Assembly (NCBI GenBank): GCA_026210745.1
Contig: CP110631.1
Span: 992,001-1,056,000 of the forward strand
Origin: Exobasidium rhododendri
Taxonomy: Eukaryota > Basidiomycota > Exobasidiomycetes > Exobasidiales > Exobasidiaceae
Direction of reading: 5' to 3'
DNA: 64,000 nucleotides
Below, piece by piece: positions 47,103-59,671 of this stretch. Both the position numbers and the translations under genes were made by a program. Each line of letters starts with the position of its first letter. The stretch's first letter is position 1. The notes beneath the pieces are model-generated. The model searched no databases and was not told the origin of the DNA. It saw nothing but the letters and a program-made list of their open reading frames with translations.

Positions 47103-49553
47103 TCATCGTATTTTCCCCATCCCTCTCCCCTCTCGGCTGCGCGACGCATCCTTCCTTACCTTTCCTGGCTGCTCTATGCCAGGGTGCAGACCTTTGAGTC
47201 GGAACAAGAGCGCCGAGAGAGAGAGGATCTTCGGTTTCTTGTAGTTCAGATGGTCACTGATTTCCTCCAGACATTTATGGACTTCTTCGGCGTCGTTTCC
47301 TGCCTCGACGTCTTTTGCCCGCACGCTGAAATCGACCTCACCTTCGACCCCCTTGGCGGTCTTTACATTTCCCGAAGCAGTCCGTTCAGCAACCACAGCC
47401 ACCAAGCCTCTCGCTTTCCGATCGTTGAACAGAGCTGTCCTTCTTTCGTCCAACCTCTCTTGCTCCTCCCTTTCTACCTTTGCGCGCCATACTCTCTCTC
47501 CTGCCCTCTCCTTCTTCTCCTTAGCGGAGGTCAGTTGATCTTTTAGTAAAGATGAGTCGTTCACGGACGTGCTCCAGTAAAGGCCGTCATTCGTCGACTG
47601 CTCATCGCGTGATCTGCTGTTGCCGTCTTCTGTGACCTCGCTTTGTTCCCGTGCGGTCGATTGCCCCTTCTCCGTGACTCCAAGTCGGATTGATGAAACC
47701 GCATCCTCTCGTCCTTCCTCCTTGCAAGACACTGGCAGATCTGTAATCACGTGGTGCGTCTCTCCCTTCTCCTTCACTTCTTTCCTGTCAAGCAAGAGGC
47801 TCATCTGAGCATACGTTGCCCTGGAGAAGATCGCTACCGTCGCACTCGGGCCCACGGTGGAACGAAAGAGGTGAGGTAGCAAGAATGGAAAGTCGGAAAA
47901 GTCTAGATGTTGGCAACCTGCTAGACTCATGAGCCAACCGGATTGTTCATCATCGTTTGTACTCTGCTTAGCTTCTCTGGAATCATGCATGATTCTCTTC
48001 AATTTGGCAAAGTGATCCTTCCAGATGGTGAACGTCTCGCTGTTGATGACGTACGCACTCTTGATCATCGGTCTCGGATCAATCTCTTCTCCCTCTCCTC
48101 TCCATTCAATCGGGTCAACCCACGGATCGAGGATGATGCTGTAGGGAAAGGGAGAGGAATCGCTTTCTCTAGTTGAATCTTCATTGGCTTCCTGCTCGCC
48201 CTTCTCCGTTACAATCGGACCTTGGCGTTGCATTTCGATCACTGTAGCTCCTCCAAAGGAATGCCCTACCAGACCAGGGTAGCCTGTGTCAATCTTCCCC
48301 TGCCATGCCTGCAGTCGCTTTGCATCTTCTTGCGTGCTAAATTTCTTCATCTTTCCCCGTGAATGCTTCTGTCCCAGCTTACTGGTCAGGTGCCGTGTGC
48401 TGTTCTTTGCAATCTCCTCTCCCCTCCCGGATTGTATTTCTCTGAGAAGGTAGAGACATTCTTTGATCTCTGCGGATCTCATCGCAAGTTGCGCTTTCCG
48501 CAGACCTGCCTCCTTTTCCGAAGGATTCAATGCAAAGCCTCGAAGACCAATCTTCTCGAATACAAGATAGGGAACTTCCAATTTGGTCGTGGTAGCGGTC
48601 CTTTTCTCTTTCTTCTCTGACTGTAGCCCTTGCAGGGAGTCGTTGGGACGAGGGAGCCGGACGATGGAAGAGATCCCGGATCCGTCTCGATGCTCCAACG
48701 CTGCTATTACAACACCCTGTGAAGCAAGCTCTCCACAGTACTGGCTTCGGACGGAGAGGAGAATACGTGGGGAGTCAGCAGCTGAGAAATGATCAAGTAT
48801 TCCTGTACTTACCTGTAGCTGAGACGATTGCCGGCCAAGCCATGCGTGAAGATGACGACTGGAAACATGGCAGTCTCACTTGGGACACCTCTGGTCGATG
48901 ACGACGTGCTGGCCTTCGCAGAGGACGGATCTGCCAGTCGTGCACCTGCAATAGCTTCGATCTTTGCGTTGACCAGGGTGAGAATGGCAGGTGAAGCAAG
49001 TACTGCAAGCGGCGCGCCATATTGCCCCAGATATTGGAGGAATGCTTCAGCACCCTTCCGCTTGGGCCTTCCCATCCAAGCGACGTTGGAGTACTGTAGA
49101 CCATGATTGTACCTGTCCGACATCTTGTCATCGGTAGGGTAGTATAGGGTGAAAAGGACAGTGGAAAGATGCAGGGTAGTCGTTCCTGAACCACTTGCAA
49201 AAGGGCTGCCATTGCTTCGTGTCTCAACGTTGACCTCTTCCTTCTCCTTCGGTCCGGCATCGGCACTTGCGTCGAAGTCTGGTCCATCTTCTTCGAGCCG
49301 CTTCCGAGCCGCTTCTTTCGCCTTTCGACTGGATGCTTTAGCTCGTTTGTGGAGATCAGCATGACGTTTGGGTTTGTTGATTTGATCGTTGGGTACATAC
49401 TCCGTCCCAAAGCCTTGCAGGACAAAGCATCAGCAATCGAGCCATATCCTCGCTCGTCTTCCAGAATTTTCACTCACTGCGTGGTTCCCGGACCGGGATT
49501 TCCAGGTCTATTGCACCGACATCAAAGCGGCCAGAATACTTTGGTAGGTGCAT
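47103..49553 (-). CDS. Platelet-activating-factor acetylhydrolase-like phospholipase
   Basis: Exons 49553-49478, 49413-48813 and 48744-47103 give 772 residues. The N terminus LPKYSGRFDVGAIDLEIPV matches the PAF-AH start. The oxyanion region is FPVVIFTHGLAGNRLSYS, completed across intron 2. The catalytic Ser lies in GLVGHSFGGAT, the Asp in IILDPWVDP and the His in CQHLDFSDFPFLL, so the triad is complete. Such enzymes cleave short or oxidised acyl chains from phospholipids. The C-terminal 260 residues are unusual: charged, partly coiled coil (AKEKKERAGERVWRAKVERE) and much longer than in animal enzymes (about 440 in total), though long fungal forms exist. No signal peptide is seen, so a cytosolic location is likely. 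The start at 49553 is the first ATG before the conserved block. Confidence 0.85.
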
Positions 49554-50883
49554 CTCTGCCAGTACGAACGCTTTGTCGTATCAAAGCATGTGGTGGAGGA
49601 GCGGCAGGAGCTACTTACGCCTGGTGTCGTAGACCTAGCTGTCGCATCCGGTTGTAAGCATGTAAAAGCAAGAATGTAGTGGGACCGGAAGAAGCATTGC
49701 TCAACCCAGGGTGTTCACATCCCACAAAACACTCACACTCCCTCCCCTCAATCCCCTTCTTCACTTTTTCTGATTTGCAAATTTCATCAAATGTAGTCCA
49801 TTCGAGGCATCATAGTGAAAGGGGGGGGGGCAATGTGGAGGTGTGGAAATCGCTGAAGATTTACGAATTTCTCTTCGCCGATCGATGCTGAAGATCTCGG
49901 AGATTAAGAATACTTTGATGATTGCCATCCCACTGTTTCTTCTGTCCATGAGGCGGCAGGCAAGTCAGACCGAGGGACTCCTTGACGGGTGCGGCGAGTT
50001 CAGTCCTACTGACAAGGAAGTTCGTGACATACTCCCCCTCGCAATGATCTCTTCCCGTATGATTGAGAGAGATCCAAAACAAGCAACTCGTGTGCGCTCC
50101 AAGCTATACTACTACTACTATGTGTGCTTCAAACATTACCTGCGCACCCACTCGCAAATCTCCAAGGCACGGATCTTTTGGCGACCTCTCTTCTGCGGGC
50201 AGTGATACTGATTCCCGCTCGGCGACCATCTTGCAGCCTGTCTATCAGCATCTTTTGCCACTTTGGAACGCGCAATCTCTTCCGTTTCTGATGCCGAAAC
50301 GTGTGCCGCGGACTTTCGACTGTTCAACACATGTGAGTGAGTATCGTGTGAGCACCTTGCGACCGCGCCTCAGGTGATTTACGCGTGCAAAAGCAAAATG
50401 GACAAGCAAAGCTAACGCTAAGAAGGAAGGGGATATTGGTGCGTCGCGGTCTTCCATAGCCAGTGCAGAGACTCCTCAGCGAGAAGGGCGCTAACAGCCC
50501 AAGCCTCTTTTGGCATTCTCGAGCTTGACATAGTATATTGAGGAGAAGAAAAGGGTCATGAGATGTGTGTGTAGGAAGTAACGTTATCGGGCTGAGAGTC
50601 GCAGGTTTTCTCTTTTACGCCCGTCCCCCTTAACACTCCGCCAAAATCTGTCATTTCTCTTTCTCCTTCTTCTCCTTCTTCCTTTTCTTGTAGCGCTGCT
50701 CAAATGTCCGCACTTACAGCAAAGTCAACATTCGACCACCTCCTTTGCATGTAAGCGCTCAGCGAAGTCTACTACCCGTGCCTTGGCACAGACTTACTTT
50801 GGAAGCTGGAGCGAAGTTTTGTGACTTTTGAGACAGCAACAACACATACAGAGGGGAGAGTCATTCCTCTCCGGACGAATTAG
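49554..50883. other. Divergent intergenic region of 1.3 kb, no gene recognised
   Basis: It separates the PAF-acetylhydrolase (minus) from the START gene (plus). A poly-G run lies near 49820. Overlapping frames of 60-120 codons on both strands (49843-50457) have no known domain; a small spliced minus-strand gene between 50.46 and 49.86 kb cannot be excluded. The last 250 bp before the START gene contain CT-rich promoter-like sequence. Confidence 0.4.
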
Positions 50884-52246
50884 ATGGAGCGATCCAAGGC
50901 AGGATCGGTGAGGGACAAGCAGAGTAGTGTTGATACCAGCCTGCAGGCTCCCATCACTTTTGCTGCTCGAGGCTACTCAGCTCAATCGTACGGTCAAGTG
51001 ATAGAGGAAGCCCATCGAGAATTTCATGGCTACCTTTCGCACACGATGAAATGGCAGGGTAAGTAGTCTATCCTTTCGCTGTTGCAACTAGAATCTGACT
51101 GCGTGGCCTTTTCCTCTCTTCCTCCTTCCCTATCCTCTCGCCTCCTGATTGTCCGCATAGACTTCCACGTAGAAGAGGGGATCGAAATGTCAGTACAAAG
51201 ACGTATGAACAGTACTCAATTTCCCATCATCAAAGGAAGGGGCTTCATACCCAACTTCCGTCCGATTGAAATCCTTGCTTGCATCTTGTCGATAGGGTAT
51301 CGAATTGTATGGGACACTCGACTGGAGTCCGCTCGAGTGGTACAGCGGTACAGCTACATGAGCTATCTATTCTACATTGTCTTTCGAGGCATAGGTCAAC
51401 TACACAAGGCCAGAGATGCTATTGGCATACAAGACGTTCGATGTTGGGGTCCCAGTGGTGAACCTCAAACGATGGCTTATCCGACCACTCGAAGAGTCGA
51501 TATGGTGTACAAAGGTGTGAAGACGGGGGAAATACCGGTCCAACAGGACAAAGTTCGAATGGACATCATCCTGGGAGGCTTCCGTATTGAATGGTCTCCC
51601 GATCTGAAAGGTTCATTTGTGACCAACGTTGTAAATGCCGATGTACACGGTGTTGTGCCAACGTACATTTGGAACGTCATGACGAGAGAACTACCAAAAG
51701 TCATCAATCGACTGCGAGGAGCAATGGAACATTTTGGTGTCGCCCCGTACATGCTAGACGTACAAAACTGTGTCGTTGTGCAGACTGTCTCCTATTTTGC
51801 TCAGGAGCGGTGTAGTAAGTTTCGACATCATGTTTGGAAAGCTGGAACCTATCTGGTTGTGCTTGACTGTTCACGCATGTATTCGCAGGGTGAGGAGAGC
51901 AGGAGTTGCCAAGAGGGGAGAGATGCAAAGTGCCGCGCCGCTGATCGCATCTGTAATCCGTCTTTGCTTTGAATGTAGGAATTGCGCTGCCTGTGGTGGA
52001 AGGGCAGGGAGCGCATGCTGTCGACATTCGAGTGGATGACAATCAAGTACTAGTCAGCGTGGGAGTGGAGGGAATCGGGCAGGAGTACGTCATCGTAAGT
52101 GCATACTCCGGACGCCAAAGGAGATGATTGCGAGAGAGGAGAAGAGCCTCACACCTCTCTACTTTCTTCTGCATGGACTGGTGATCTAGACAATACTTCC
52201 AAAGGATCAAGAAGTACCACCTTCGTCCACGAACGAATGGTGGTAA
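50884..52246 (+). CDS. START-domain lipid-binding protein
   Basis: Exons 50884-51058, 51161-51814, 51979-52094 and 52190-52246 give 333 residues, with all three introns closing the frame. The START-like core spans about 35-250: a run ending in GRGFIPNFRPIEILACIL, then RIVWDTRLESARVVQRYS, YIVFRGIGQLHKARDAIGI, GGFRIEWSPDLKGSFVTNVV, NADVHGVVPTYIWNVMTREL and PKVINRLRGAMEHFG. START domains hold one lipid (sterol, phospholipid or ceramide) in a deep cavity and move it between membranes. No signal peptide, membrane helix or FFAT motif was seen, so it is probably soluble. A short C-terminal extension (VDIRVDDNQVLVSVGVEG) may form an extra beta unit. The final exon is only 57 nt and ends NEWW. Confidence 0.75.
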
Positions 52247-52545
52247 TTCCAGCATTCAGTGCCGCCTCACAATGTCAGCTCTACCAGCTACTTGTCAGAT
52301 CATGTCACATCTTAGTCACTCTCTCATTTCTGCCCTTTGCCTGGCCGGTCCTAGAATACGGAGGAAACGCAAGAATTGTACCATACGACCACAGGCAAAG
52401 TAATATCTCGTTGCAGTCACTGTTTTGGCAGGGCAAGCTGTGTAATGGGTTTGCATCCGAAATCGCGACAAGCGAGCTTGATGTGCTTCTACACGACTCT
52501 ATAATGGTACGATCCCTCTCTACGTTCATGGACAAAACTAAGACG

Positions 52546-55335
52546 CTAAAGCTTTGAGTCTCGGGATGGCGCTTTCCAGCCTTCCTCTTCCGCCCTGGCA
52601 AGGACGGCATTTCGTACAACCGCCTTGAGCACCTTTCCGTTGAGATTTCGCTCTAGTGGCTCTCTCCGAACCCAGACGTACTGGAAAGAGGGAATGCGTG
52701 CACACAACGCTTCAGTCGCGGACCTGTGCGATGAGATGAAACGAAACTCCACTCACCTCGGGAACGGCATACTAGAGGGGACGTGGACAGAGGGCGAGGG
52801 AGGGGGGGGGGAGAGAAGAGCGTGGCATCTTGAGCACATCCCTCGGTCGCACGAGAGCTCAACTCAATGGGTAAGCAGACTCACCCTAGGCAACGACTTG
52901 CTGGCAGCGGAAATGATTTGCTCTGATGTGGGCAGATCAGCTCCTTCTGCGACGACACAGACAACAGCTACCCGTTCACCAAGGCTGGGCTCTGGCAGGG
53001 CAACGACAGTGCAGTCCAGCACGCCCTTGTGAGAGTAGACGGCGTTCTCGACTTGAGAGCAAGCAATGTTTTCGCCGCCACGAATGATGATGTCCTTGAC
53101 TGTTGCGTTGTAAAAGCAAGAGAAGATGGGAGAGGGGGGGGGGAGTGGAGAGAGAGAGAGAACTCTGTGAGCATCTGTCGACAGGACGCTTTCTGTCTCG
53201 CGCTGTTCTCCTTTACCTCGATCGACGATGAAGACACAGCCATCCGAGTCGACGTAGCCTATATCACCCGTTCGAAGCCAGCCATCGGGCAAGAAAGTCG
53301 CTTCGTTTTCCTTTGGTCGATTCCAGTAGCCCTGAGGGAGGAAGAGAGTTGCAAGCATGAACGTGTGAGATGAGTCTTATCTCGGCTGGAAGGGTAATTT
53401 GCTCACCTTCGCTCGACACGGTGACTTGAACCAGATTTCTCCTCTCTCCCCTGTTTGCAATCGAATCTCTGTCTGAGGATCCACGATGGCAATTTCGACA
53501 CCTAAATTCAGGTAGCCTACGCTTGTCGGCTTGGCGTGGTAGTCATCGGCTATAGCATTGGCTGTGTGTGAAAAAGAAGGAAGACGAGGATCAGCCAGAT
53601 GAAGTCAAGACATCGACGTTCGCAACTGACTAGCAGCACCGTTCAACTCGCTCATCCCGTAGCCGACTGTTGAGATTGATTCTGTATTCCTGTGAGAAAG
53701 TTCGCGAACCAGCTCTTTCGCAGAAGGAGCGCCTCCATGAAGAAAGGCTTGGATGCTGGATAGATCTGCATTACTTTTGGCAATTTCACGAATCATCCAT
53801 CCAACGCCTAGAATCGTTGCCACCCTTTCCCTCTCTATCACCTTGATTGCAGCTTGCTTCGAGTAGGCAGGGAGCAGGCACATCTGTTTTGACGGTGTGT
53901 TTGGGGAGGGAAGGGGGGGCGGGGGCGAGAGGGTTCCGCCAGTGTGAGTATTTTTTTTACTCTATCTTCTCTCTTCGTCCAAATCAGCCACAAAAGCAGA
54001 CTCACACAATTGCCGGCGGCCGTACCGGTAGTCAAGCCGCTCAACAAGCCAGTGACGTGCATCAGAGGAACGCATATTAAAGCAACGTTCTGTTCCAGAC
54101 TTTCGGCTGGTGTAGGAGTAGGAAGAGGCCGATTTCGTCGTCGCAGACTTCTGGCCAGCCCCCACGGTCCCAATAGAAGGGTGCTTATGTACTAAAGCAG
54201 ACACGAAAAAAGCCGACATGAGCAACTCAGCCTGTGGCGATACGAACCGCTACCTCCGTCTCACTTGTCTCTGCGTAGATAGGACTCCCTTCGGTCTGCC
54301 TGTGGTTCCGCTAGTGAAGAGGATAGTGGCATCTGGTCGAGACGGGATGAAAGAGGAAAGCACGTCATTTTAGTCAAACGCAACGCCCTTCAGTGCTGCT
54401 GTTCGTCATGCTCACTGTCCTCTGGCTCCACGCTGACATCGGGTGGTTGTCGCGAGTCCGCCGTCTTGTCCATCAAGTCTTCCCAATCGTGGATTCCCTC
54501 CTTTCTCACCCACTTCTGTTTGTCTTCGGTCTTCGATCTTCGCGTGCCCATTCGTGGGAGCACAATTACGGCGTGGAGTGCTTCGTCGTACGTTCCGCTG
54601 CGCAGGGCGGGTAGGTATGGCTCTAATCTGTCATATCTCTCTCCGTCTACAATGATGATACGACAAGAGACGTCGCGGATACAGAAGGCGAGGGTGTCCC
54701 CGTCGTTGAAAGAGTTGAGTGGACAGGCGACTGCTCCGAGAAGATGAATAGCCCAGAAGGAAACCACAAATTCTGGGTAATTACGAGCTCCAATGCCGAC
54801 TATTGGAAAGGGAGTGAGAGACAGGAGAAGAGGGGGGGAAAGGAAGGACGTCGGTGGTCAGATGGTCGGGTTCTGTCAGGAGCTCGTCTGTCAAGCATCT
54901 GATTTGCGCTACTGACCCATGTCTCCTTTTCTGATTTGGAATACATCCCGCATGAAGTAAGCCGCCTTTATTGACTGCAGGTATATTTCACCATAAGTGT
55001 ACTTCTCCTCCTCAAAGACAATATAAGTTCTCTTCGAATATGCCTTGGAGGAGTGACGAAGAAAGAGACAGAGAGATTGAGTGATTGAGGGAAATGAGGA
55101 CGGTGTGATGATCATCCTTGTCTTTACTCACTTGACCGCACATCTGCCAGAACGCTCGAGCGCTTGGAGGGATGCCTTTGTAGACCGTCTGAAGTCGCCC
55201 ATCGATCAATCTATCCTCGATGTTGAACGGCTTTCCTTCACCGACCAGCTCGCTGCGAATAGTCTCATCGTCTCGAAGCTGATCGAAAGGGATGGGCGAG
55301 GTGTCTCCAAACACTTCTCGAAGAGGAGGCGGCAT
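52546..55335 (-). CDS. Acyl-CoA ligase (AMP-forming) with peroxisomal PTS1 signal SKL
   Basis: Ten exons (55335-55132, 55043-54917, 54799-54416, 54332-54265, 54191-54006, 53883-53631, 53561-53407, 53331-53217, 53099-52885, 52680-52546) join in frame to 613 residues. The ANL-superfamily motifs appear in order: ATILFTSGTTGRPKG (P-loop), CVPLMHVTGLLSGL, AFLHGGAPSAKEL, GYGMSELNGA, GWLRTGDIGYVDSDG, RVKDIIIRGGENIA and RNLNGKVLK with the catalytic Lys. The enzyme activates a carboxylic acid to acyl-CoA through an acyl-adenylate. The C terminus is SRDSKL, a canonical peroxisome import signal. An insertion rich in charged residues (about 175-235) sits before the P-loop. The substrate is unknown. This is the most intron-rich gene of the window. 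Confidence 0.9.
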
Positions 55336-55813
55336 ATTCCGTTGATTACGCCACTATGATCTTTCGACAGCAGGACCTATCAGATCTTTACGGCGACAAA
55401 AGAAGGAGAGGGAAAGGGCTTGGTAAAATATGTGCACCGCTTGCGCTTCCAATCTGACCTTTTCTTGCCGGTCTACTATTCTTCCTCTGAAATGCGGGGT
55501 AGCTCCGCGGTAATTGTGCAAGGTACACCCTCACTGCTTACATCAGCCGTAGAGATGTAACTCGGTGGATGATTGCGCGTCGCATTAGGGTAACGGCCTA
55601 ATCTCTGGTGATGTTATAGACCCATAACAATTTTGGCCCAACCGGCGCACTGACCTCCTTTCCCCCCTTTAGCCTATCTATGCAACACACCGGGCAAGCT
55701 ATTAATATCGGTTCATTGGATTAGTATCTTGGGCGACGTACATGGGAAATCCCCCAAAGTCTCCCTCGTACTCGACCGTCCATTCACACGCTCCTTCGTA
55801 ATTTTCGCCTACG
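55336..55813. promoter_or_regulatory. Divergent promoter region acyl-CoA ligase / DUF1776 gene
   Basis: This 478-bp gap lies between two genes transcribed outward. It contains no notable frame or repeat; no fatty-acid-response motif could be assigned with confidence. Confidence 0.35.
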
Positions 55814-58320
55814 ATGCCTTCTCTGGCAGACCTGGAGAAGTGGATGGAGGAGCAAATCCCGCCAAATTTGGTACGTAACGTAGTTGAGCAGCGTGCGGGC
55901 AGGTAGGAGAAACAGCCCTCCTTGCTCAGCATCTGGTGCAATCTTTTGCTGTCCTCTGGCTGACCTTTGCGCTTCTCCTTCTTACAGCACAAGCTGCCTA
56001 TGAAGGTGACGACCACGATCCAGTCGTATTCGTCCCATCTGTATTCCCAGCTGGCCGACATGACTCCCACTTACTCTCAGATTGAATCGTCTATTGAATC
56101 CTCACTACAGAGCATCCCTTTTGTCGGGTCCTCGATCTCTCAGGCTCTTCCCTCCGTGCCACCTCCACCACCCCCGCCTACGAGTCTTACAGAAGCGTTG
56201 CTGAGGCGAGGAGATGACTTTACAGGTAGTCGAACAAAAACCTCACTTATAGGCGGGGTAGCCATAGTGGGCATCACCTGCGCCGTCTGGTCACAGTCTC
56301 CTTGGCCAAGTAAAAGAAGCGTCAGATCTCCAAAGATGCACAACGGAGCGAGACAAGAAGCTATCGGTGAGTGTTGGGACTTGGATGAGTATGACAGGAG
56401 GAAGCTGAACACATCGGTCCCTTCTTCATAGTCGTTCTTGGAGGGGATACAGCGTTGGGACAGGCATTGTGTCACCACCTCTCCACGCAGGGTTTCATCG
56501 TATTGGCAAGCGTTGCCAACGAGCAGAGCATGCAACACTTCGATTCACTACTTCAGCCGTCTGCTCGGGGATACGTCAAGTCGATCATCCTGAGTTCATC
56601 CGACCCACGAGCCGAAGAAGTCGACTACTTTGTTCGATCCGTTGCGTCTGCAAGAGAGTTGAGATGGCCCTTGACTAGCGCAGGTGATCCATACTCTTCA
56701 CCTGGCACAGAGCTAGAAGTGGCCGGAGTAGTGAATGCTCTGAGTTACAAGTGCAAAGCAGACATCTCCAACAGGTCCACTTCGATGCACGTTGATCGCA
56801 TCGCCAACGACTTACACCAGCGCGTCGTAACCCCTCTGGCCACGATCAAGGCTCTCTTTCCCCTCATAGTCGGAGGTTCATCGTCGTCATCATCCTCTCC
56901 ACCCAGCTTTGTTGTCTCTTTGGTATCGTCGGACGCAGAAATGTCAGATCAAGCTCTGTCTGCTGGGATGAAGAGCTTACAGAAAGAAGTCTTGGAAGAA
57001 GAGACAAAGCAAAGAAGCCGGTCACTCCCTTCTGCAGGTTCTATGACGAAGAGGAGGGTCTTGTTGACTACAGTGGAGGTCCGATCGAGCACTCTGAGCT
57101 CTCTCCTCCTGTCCGCTCTTCCTTCAAGCATCGGTGGGGCGGCACCGCAGACGAAAGGCCGCAGACGTGGTACTTCCCTCTCTGTTTCAAGTGGGAGTGG
57201 GAGAGTGTCCATTGACACACGGGGAAACCCTGTAGAGAAGCCTGCTCGTCCAAGGAATGCAAAGGGGAGTCGACCCCCGAGCAAAGCCAGGACACAAAGG
57301 GAGCAGGAGTATGAGGCCATTCTTGAAGCAGTGACCGGGATCTTGCTACTACCTTGCAGCACAAAGAACGTGCGGTCGAGGTATCATGTCCGGCTGCCTG
57401 CTCCTACGTTTAATCGCTCCTCTTCTGATAGAAGAACCAGCGAAACACACGGGCGCAGTGGGCTGGAAAAGACTACAGCGTTGCAACTCTTGTCGTATTC
57501 TTCCGTCCCGATGGTCTTGCTAGGAAACCTGTTGAGTCGCATCAGATTCGATCCGAGGTATTGGTGGGCATCATGCACTCCATCTACCTTTACCTACTCT
57601 GGAAGTCGCAATTCAGCCAACAGTAGACCAGCTTTTGGCCCAGGACCGGGACCTGCATCAAACACACACTCTCGCTCTTGCATTCGAGAGCAACAGCAGC
57701 AGCAGCAGCAGCGACCAAATCATCAGAGCAGCGATTCCGCTCGACGTCCTGCTTCTGTTCATTCTAATAGCTCCTCTGAGGCCACGCGCAGTACAGAATC
57801 GAGCGGGCAAGGCGCTTCCACCTCGGGACCAGGCAGTGCAGCATCAGGGCCACCTTCTCACAACGGCTTGAGTAGCTCTGGCTTACTCAGCTCTGTACCC
57901 AGTAGCGCCTTTGGTGATGCATCGGATCATGAACAGTACGATTTTGACGGTTCAATCGATTCACCTGTCCAAGGTAGCGGGGTCTGGGCATCACCAATTC
58001 CTTCCGACACCGACAGCGACACAGCATTGGGCATCAGAACAGACGACAATCAGGCAGAGACAGACCAACTGGAGAACACTACGCCGCATGCTTCCCAATT
58101 CGTCGATGGCAGTGAAGTTCAATATGGCTTTCCGAGTCAAGCCTCCATGCAGAGCGACAATGGCGATGAGGCATGGATGGGCCCCTCCACTTCTCACGCA
58201 GCCATCGACTCATTGTCCTCCTCCACGTCCTCCCCCACCACTGCTCCAACAACGACAAGTCAACTGGGCCAAAGCTGGGTCGAGCTGAGTAAATCTCAGA
58301 CGAGAGAGGCGCCAAAGTAG
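55814..58320 (+). CDS. DUF1776 family protein (SDR-like fold), membrane-anchored
   Basis: Exons 55814-55870, 55988-56366 and 56432-58320 give 774 residues. An N-terminal region with Pro-rich SVPPPPPPPTSL is followed by one hydrophobic segment near residues 103-120 (LIGGVAIVGITCAVW). An SDR-like domain then begins VVLGGDTALGQALCHHLSTQGF, a degenerate dinucleotide-binding loop, and includes VTPLATIKALFPLIVGGS and PPSFVVSLVSSDAE. This order fits DUF1776, a fungal family of unknown function. The usual SDR catalytic Tyr-X3-Lys is not seen, so it is probably not a working dehydrogenase. The last 180 residues are low-complexity, with a poly-Gln run coded by CAG repeats (57691-57712), many Ser, Gly and Pro, and acidic clusters. 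Confidence 0.75.
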
Positions 58321-58533
58321 CAATAAAGACCAATCGCTGTAGAGGCGTACCCCTGGGCGCATTTACGATCGTGTGTGTTTAATTGTCTACCTATCTCATC
58401 TGCTTCATCTCCAACCTGCTCGCTTCCTCAACGATCCATTCGCTACTGCTCCCCGCCTAGGCACATCTCATGCTTTACTGTAGTCTTTCAAGAATTTCAA
58501 TGTTCTCTTTGCATTTTTTGTACATGCAGTGAG

Positions 58534-59458
58534 TCAAGAGGAGAGCTGGAATTCAGACAGGACATCGTCGTTCCAATTCAAGAAGGCACCAATTTCACCT
58601 GCCCCTTTGTCACTCTGCGTGTCCCTTGGATGTGAGCGAGTACCCTTGACTGCTAGAGCCGAGAGAACATGACCTGGTTGATCGGCGTTCAGCAGCTCCC
58701 CCTTGACGAAGAGGTTGTGGAACTTGGTATAGTCAGCTGGTGACATGCTACTTTTACCTGCATTGCGGACCTGTTCTTGCATACTGGTTGCTATCACACC
58801 AGGTCGAATGGCCCAGACTGCAATCTTATCCTCTTCAGTGGCTAGCGTCCTTGCAATGGCATTCACGGCTGCTTTGCTGGCGTTGTATGCGCCCCACGAT
58901 GCTGTATTTCCGACTGAAGCACCGCTGGACACAAAGACTACTTTTCCACAACCAGTCGCTGAACGTCGAAGATGAGGGATGGCGTAATGGAGCGTAGTGA
59001 TGAGAGAGTTGACATTCACAGCCATTTGTTGCGCAAAAGAGGAAGGCGTCTGTGAGAGTGAAAGTTGTGTCCTCTCATTAGGAAGTGTCATGTGCGACGG
59101 CACAGGCTAATCTTTTCCACACACTCACTACGTCCGCTATTCGTGCAAATTCAATGACCCCGGCATTCAGAATGACAGCATCGAGTCGGCCCCACTTCTT
59201 GATAGCTTTGTCAATGGCTGCCTCGTTATCTGATTCACTGCAAACGTCTCCCTGGTGAATGAGCAGGGATGTCTCTCCCTCTCCTGCCTCGCTGTCTGTC
59301 TGCAATTGCTGAAGAGAGTCGGGCAAGGATCTCGATATGGTGACAACATTGGCCGCAGAGAAGGCATTTGTGCCTTTGAGCAGAAGTGCGGTGATACTGA
59401 ATCCGAGCCCTTTCGATGCCCCTGTGACCAGGACTACCGGGTGAGATGATGCCGCCAT
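58534..59458 (-). CDS. Short-chain dehydrogenase/reductase (classical SDR)
   Basis: Exons 59458-59129 and 59049-58534 give 281 residues, typical for classical SDRs. The cofactor loop is VTGASKGLG, the NAG motif is AVILNAGVIE, the catalytic Ser lies in VFVSSGASV and the Tyr/Lys pair in WGAYNASKAAV, followed by IRPGVIATSM. It resembles the yeast benzil-reductase-like group (Irc24/YIR036C). The substrate is unknown and is probably a small carbonyl compound. The acidic residue preference after the second strand cannot be judged by eye, so NADP or NAD is open. The frame runs upstream to another possible start at 59503, but ATG 59458 sits directly before the fold. No targeting signal is visible. 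Confidence 0.9.
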
Positions 59459-59671
59459 AGAGGGAGGAGGAATAGCAGTACAGGGGTTAAGGAGCCAGAA
59501 CAAGCATTTGACTGCGCAAGGCTCTTCGGATTTCGGACGACGTACTGCACGATTAAATGCCAGGAAGAAAGCTGATCACGATTGTGGAGGCCGCCCCGCC
59601 CCGCCCTCCTTTCCTTTAGACGGTCGACAGAAAAAGTACGACGAACCCAAGAGAGCAGTGTCACCATTTCA

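Noticed and set aside
49843-50457. Overlapping frames on both strands in the PAF-AH/START gap
   Set aside because: Neither strand shows a known family. A spliced small gene on the minus strand is possible but not supportable from sequence alone.
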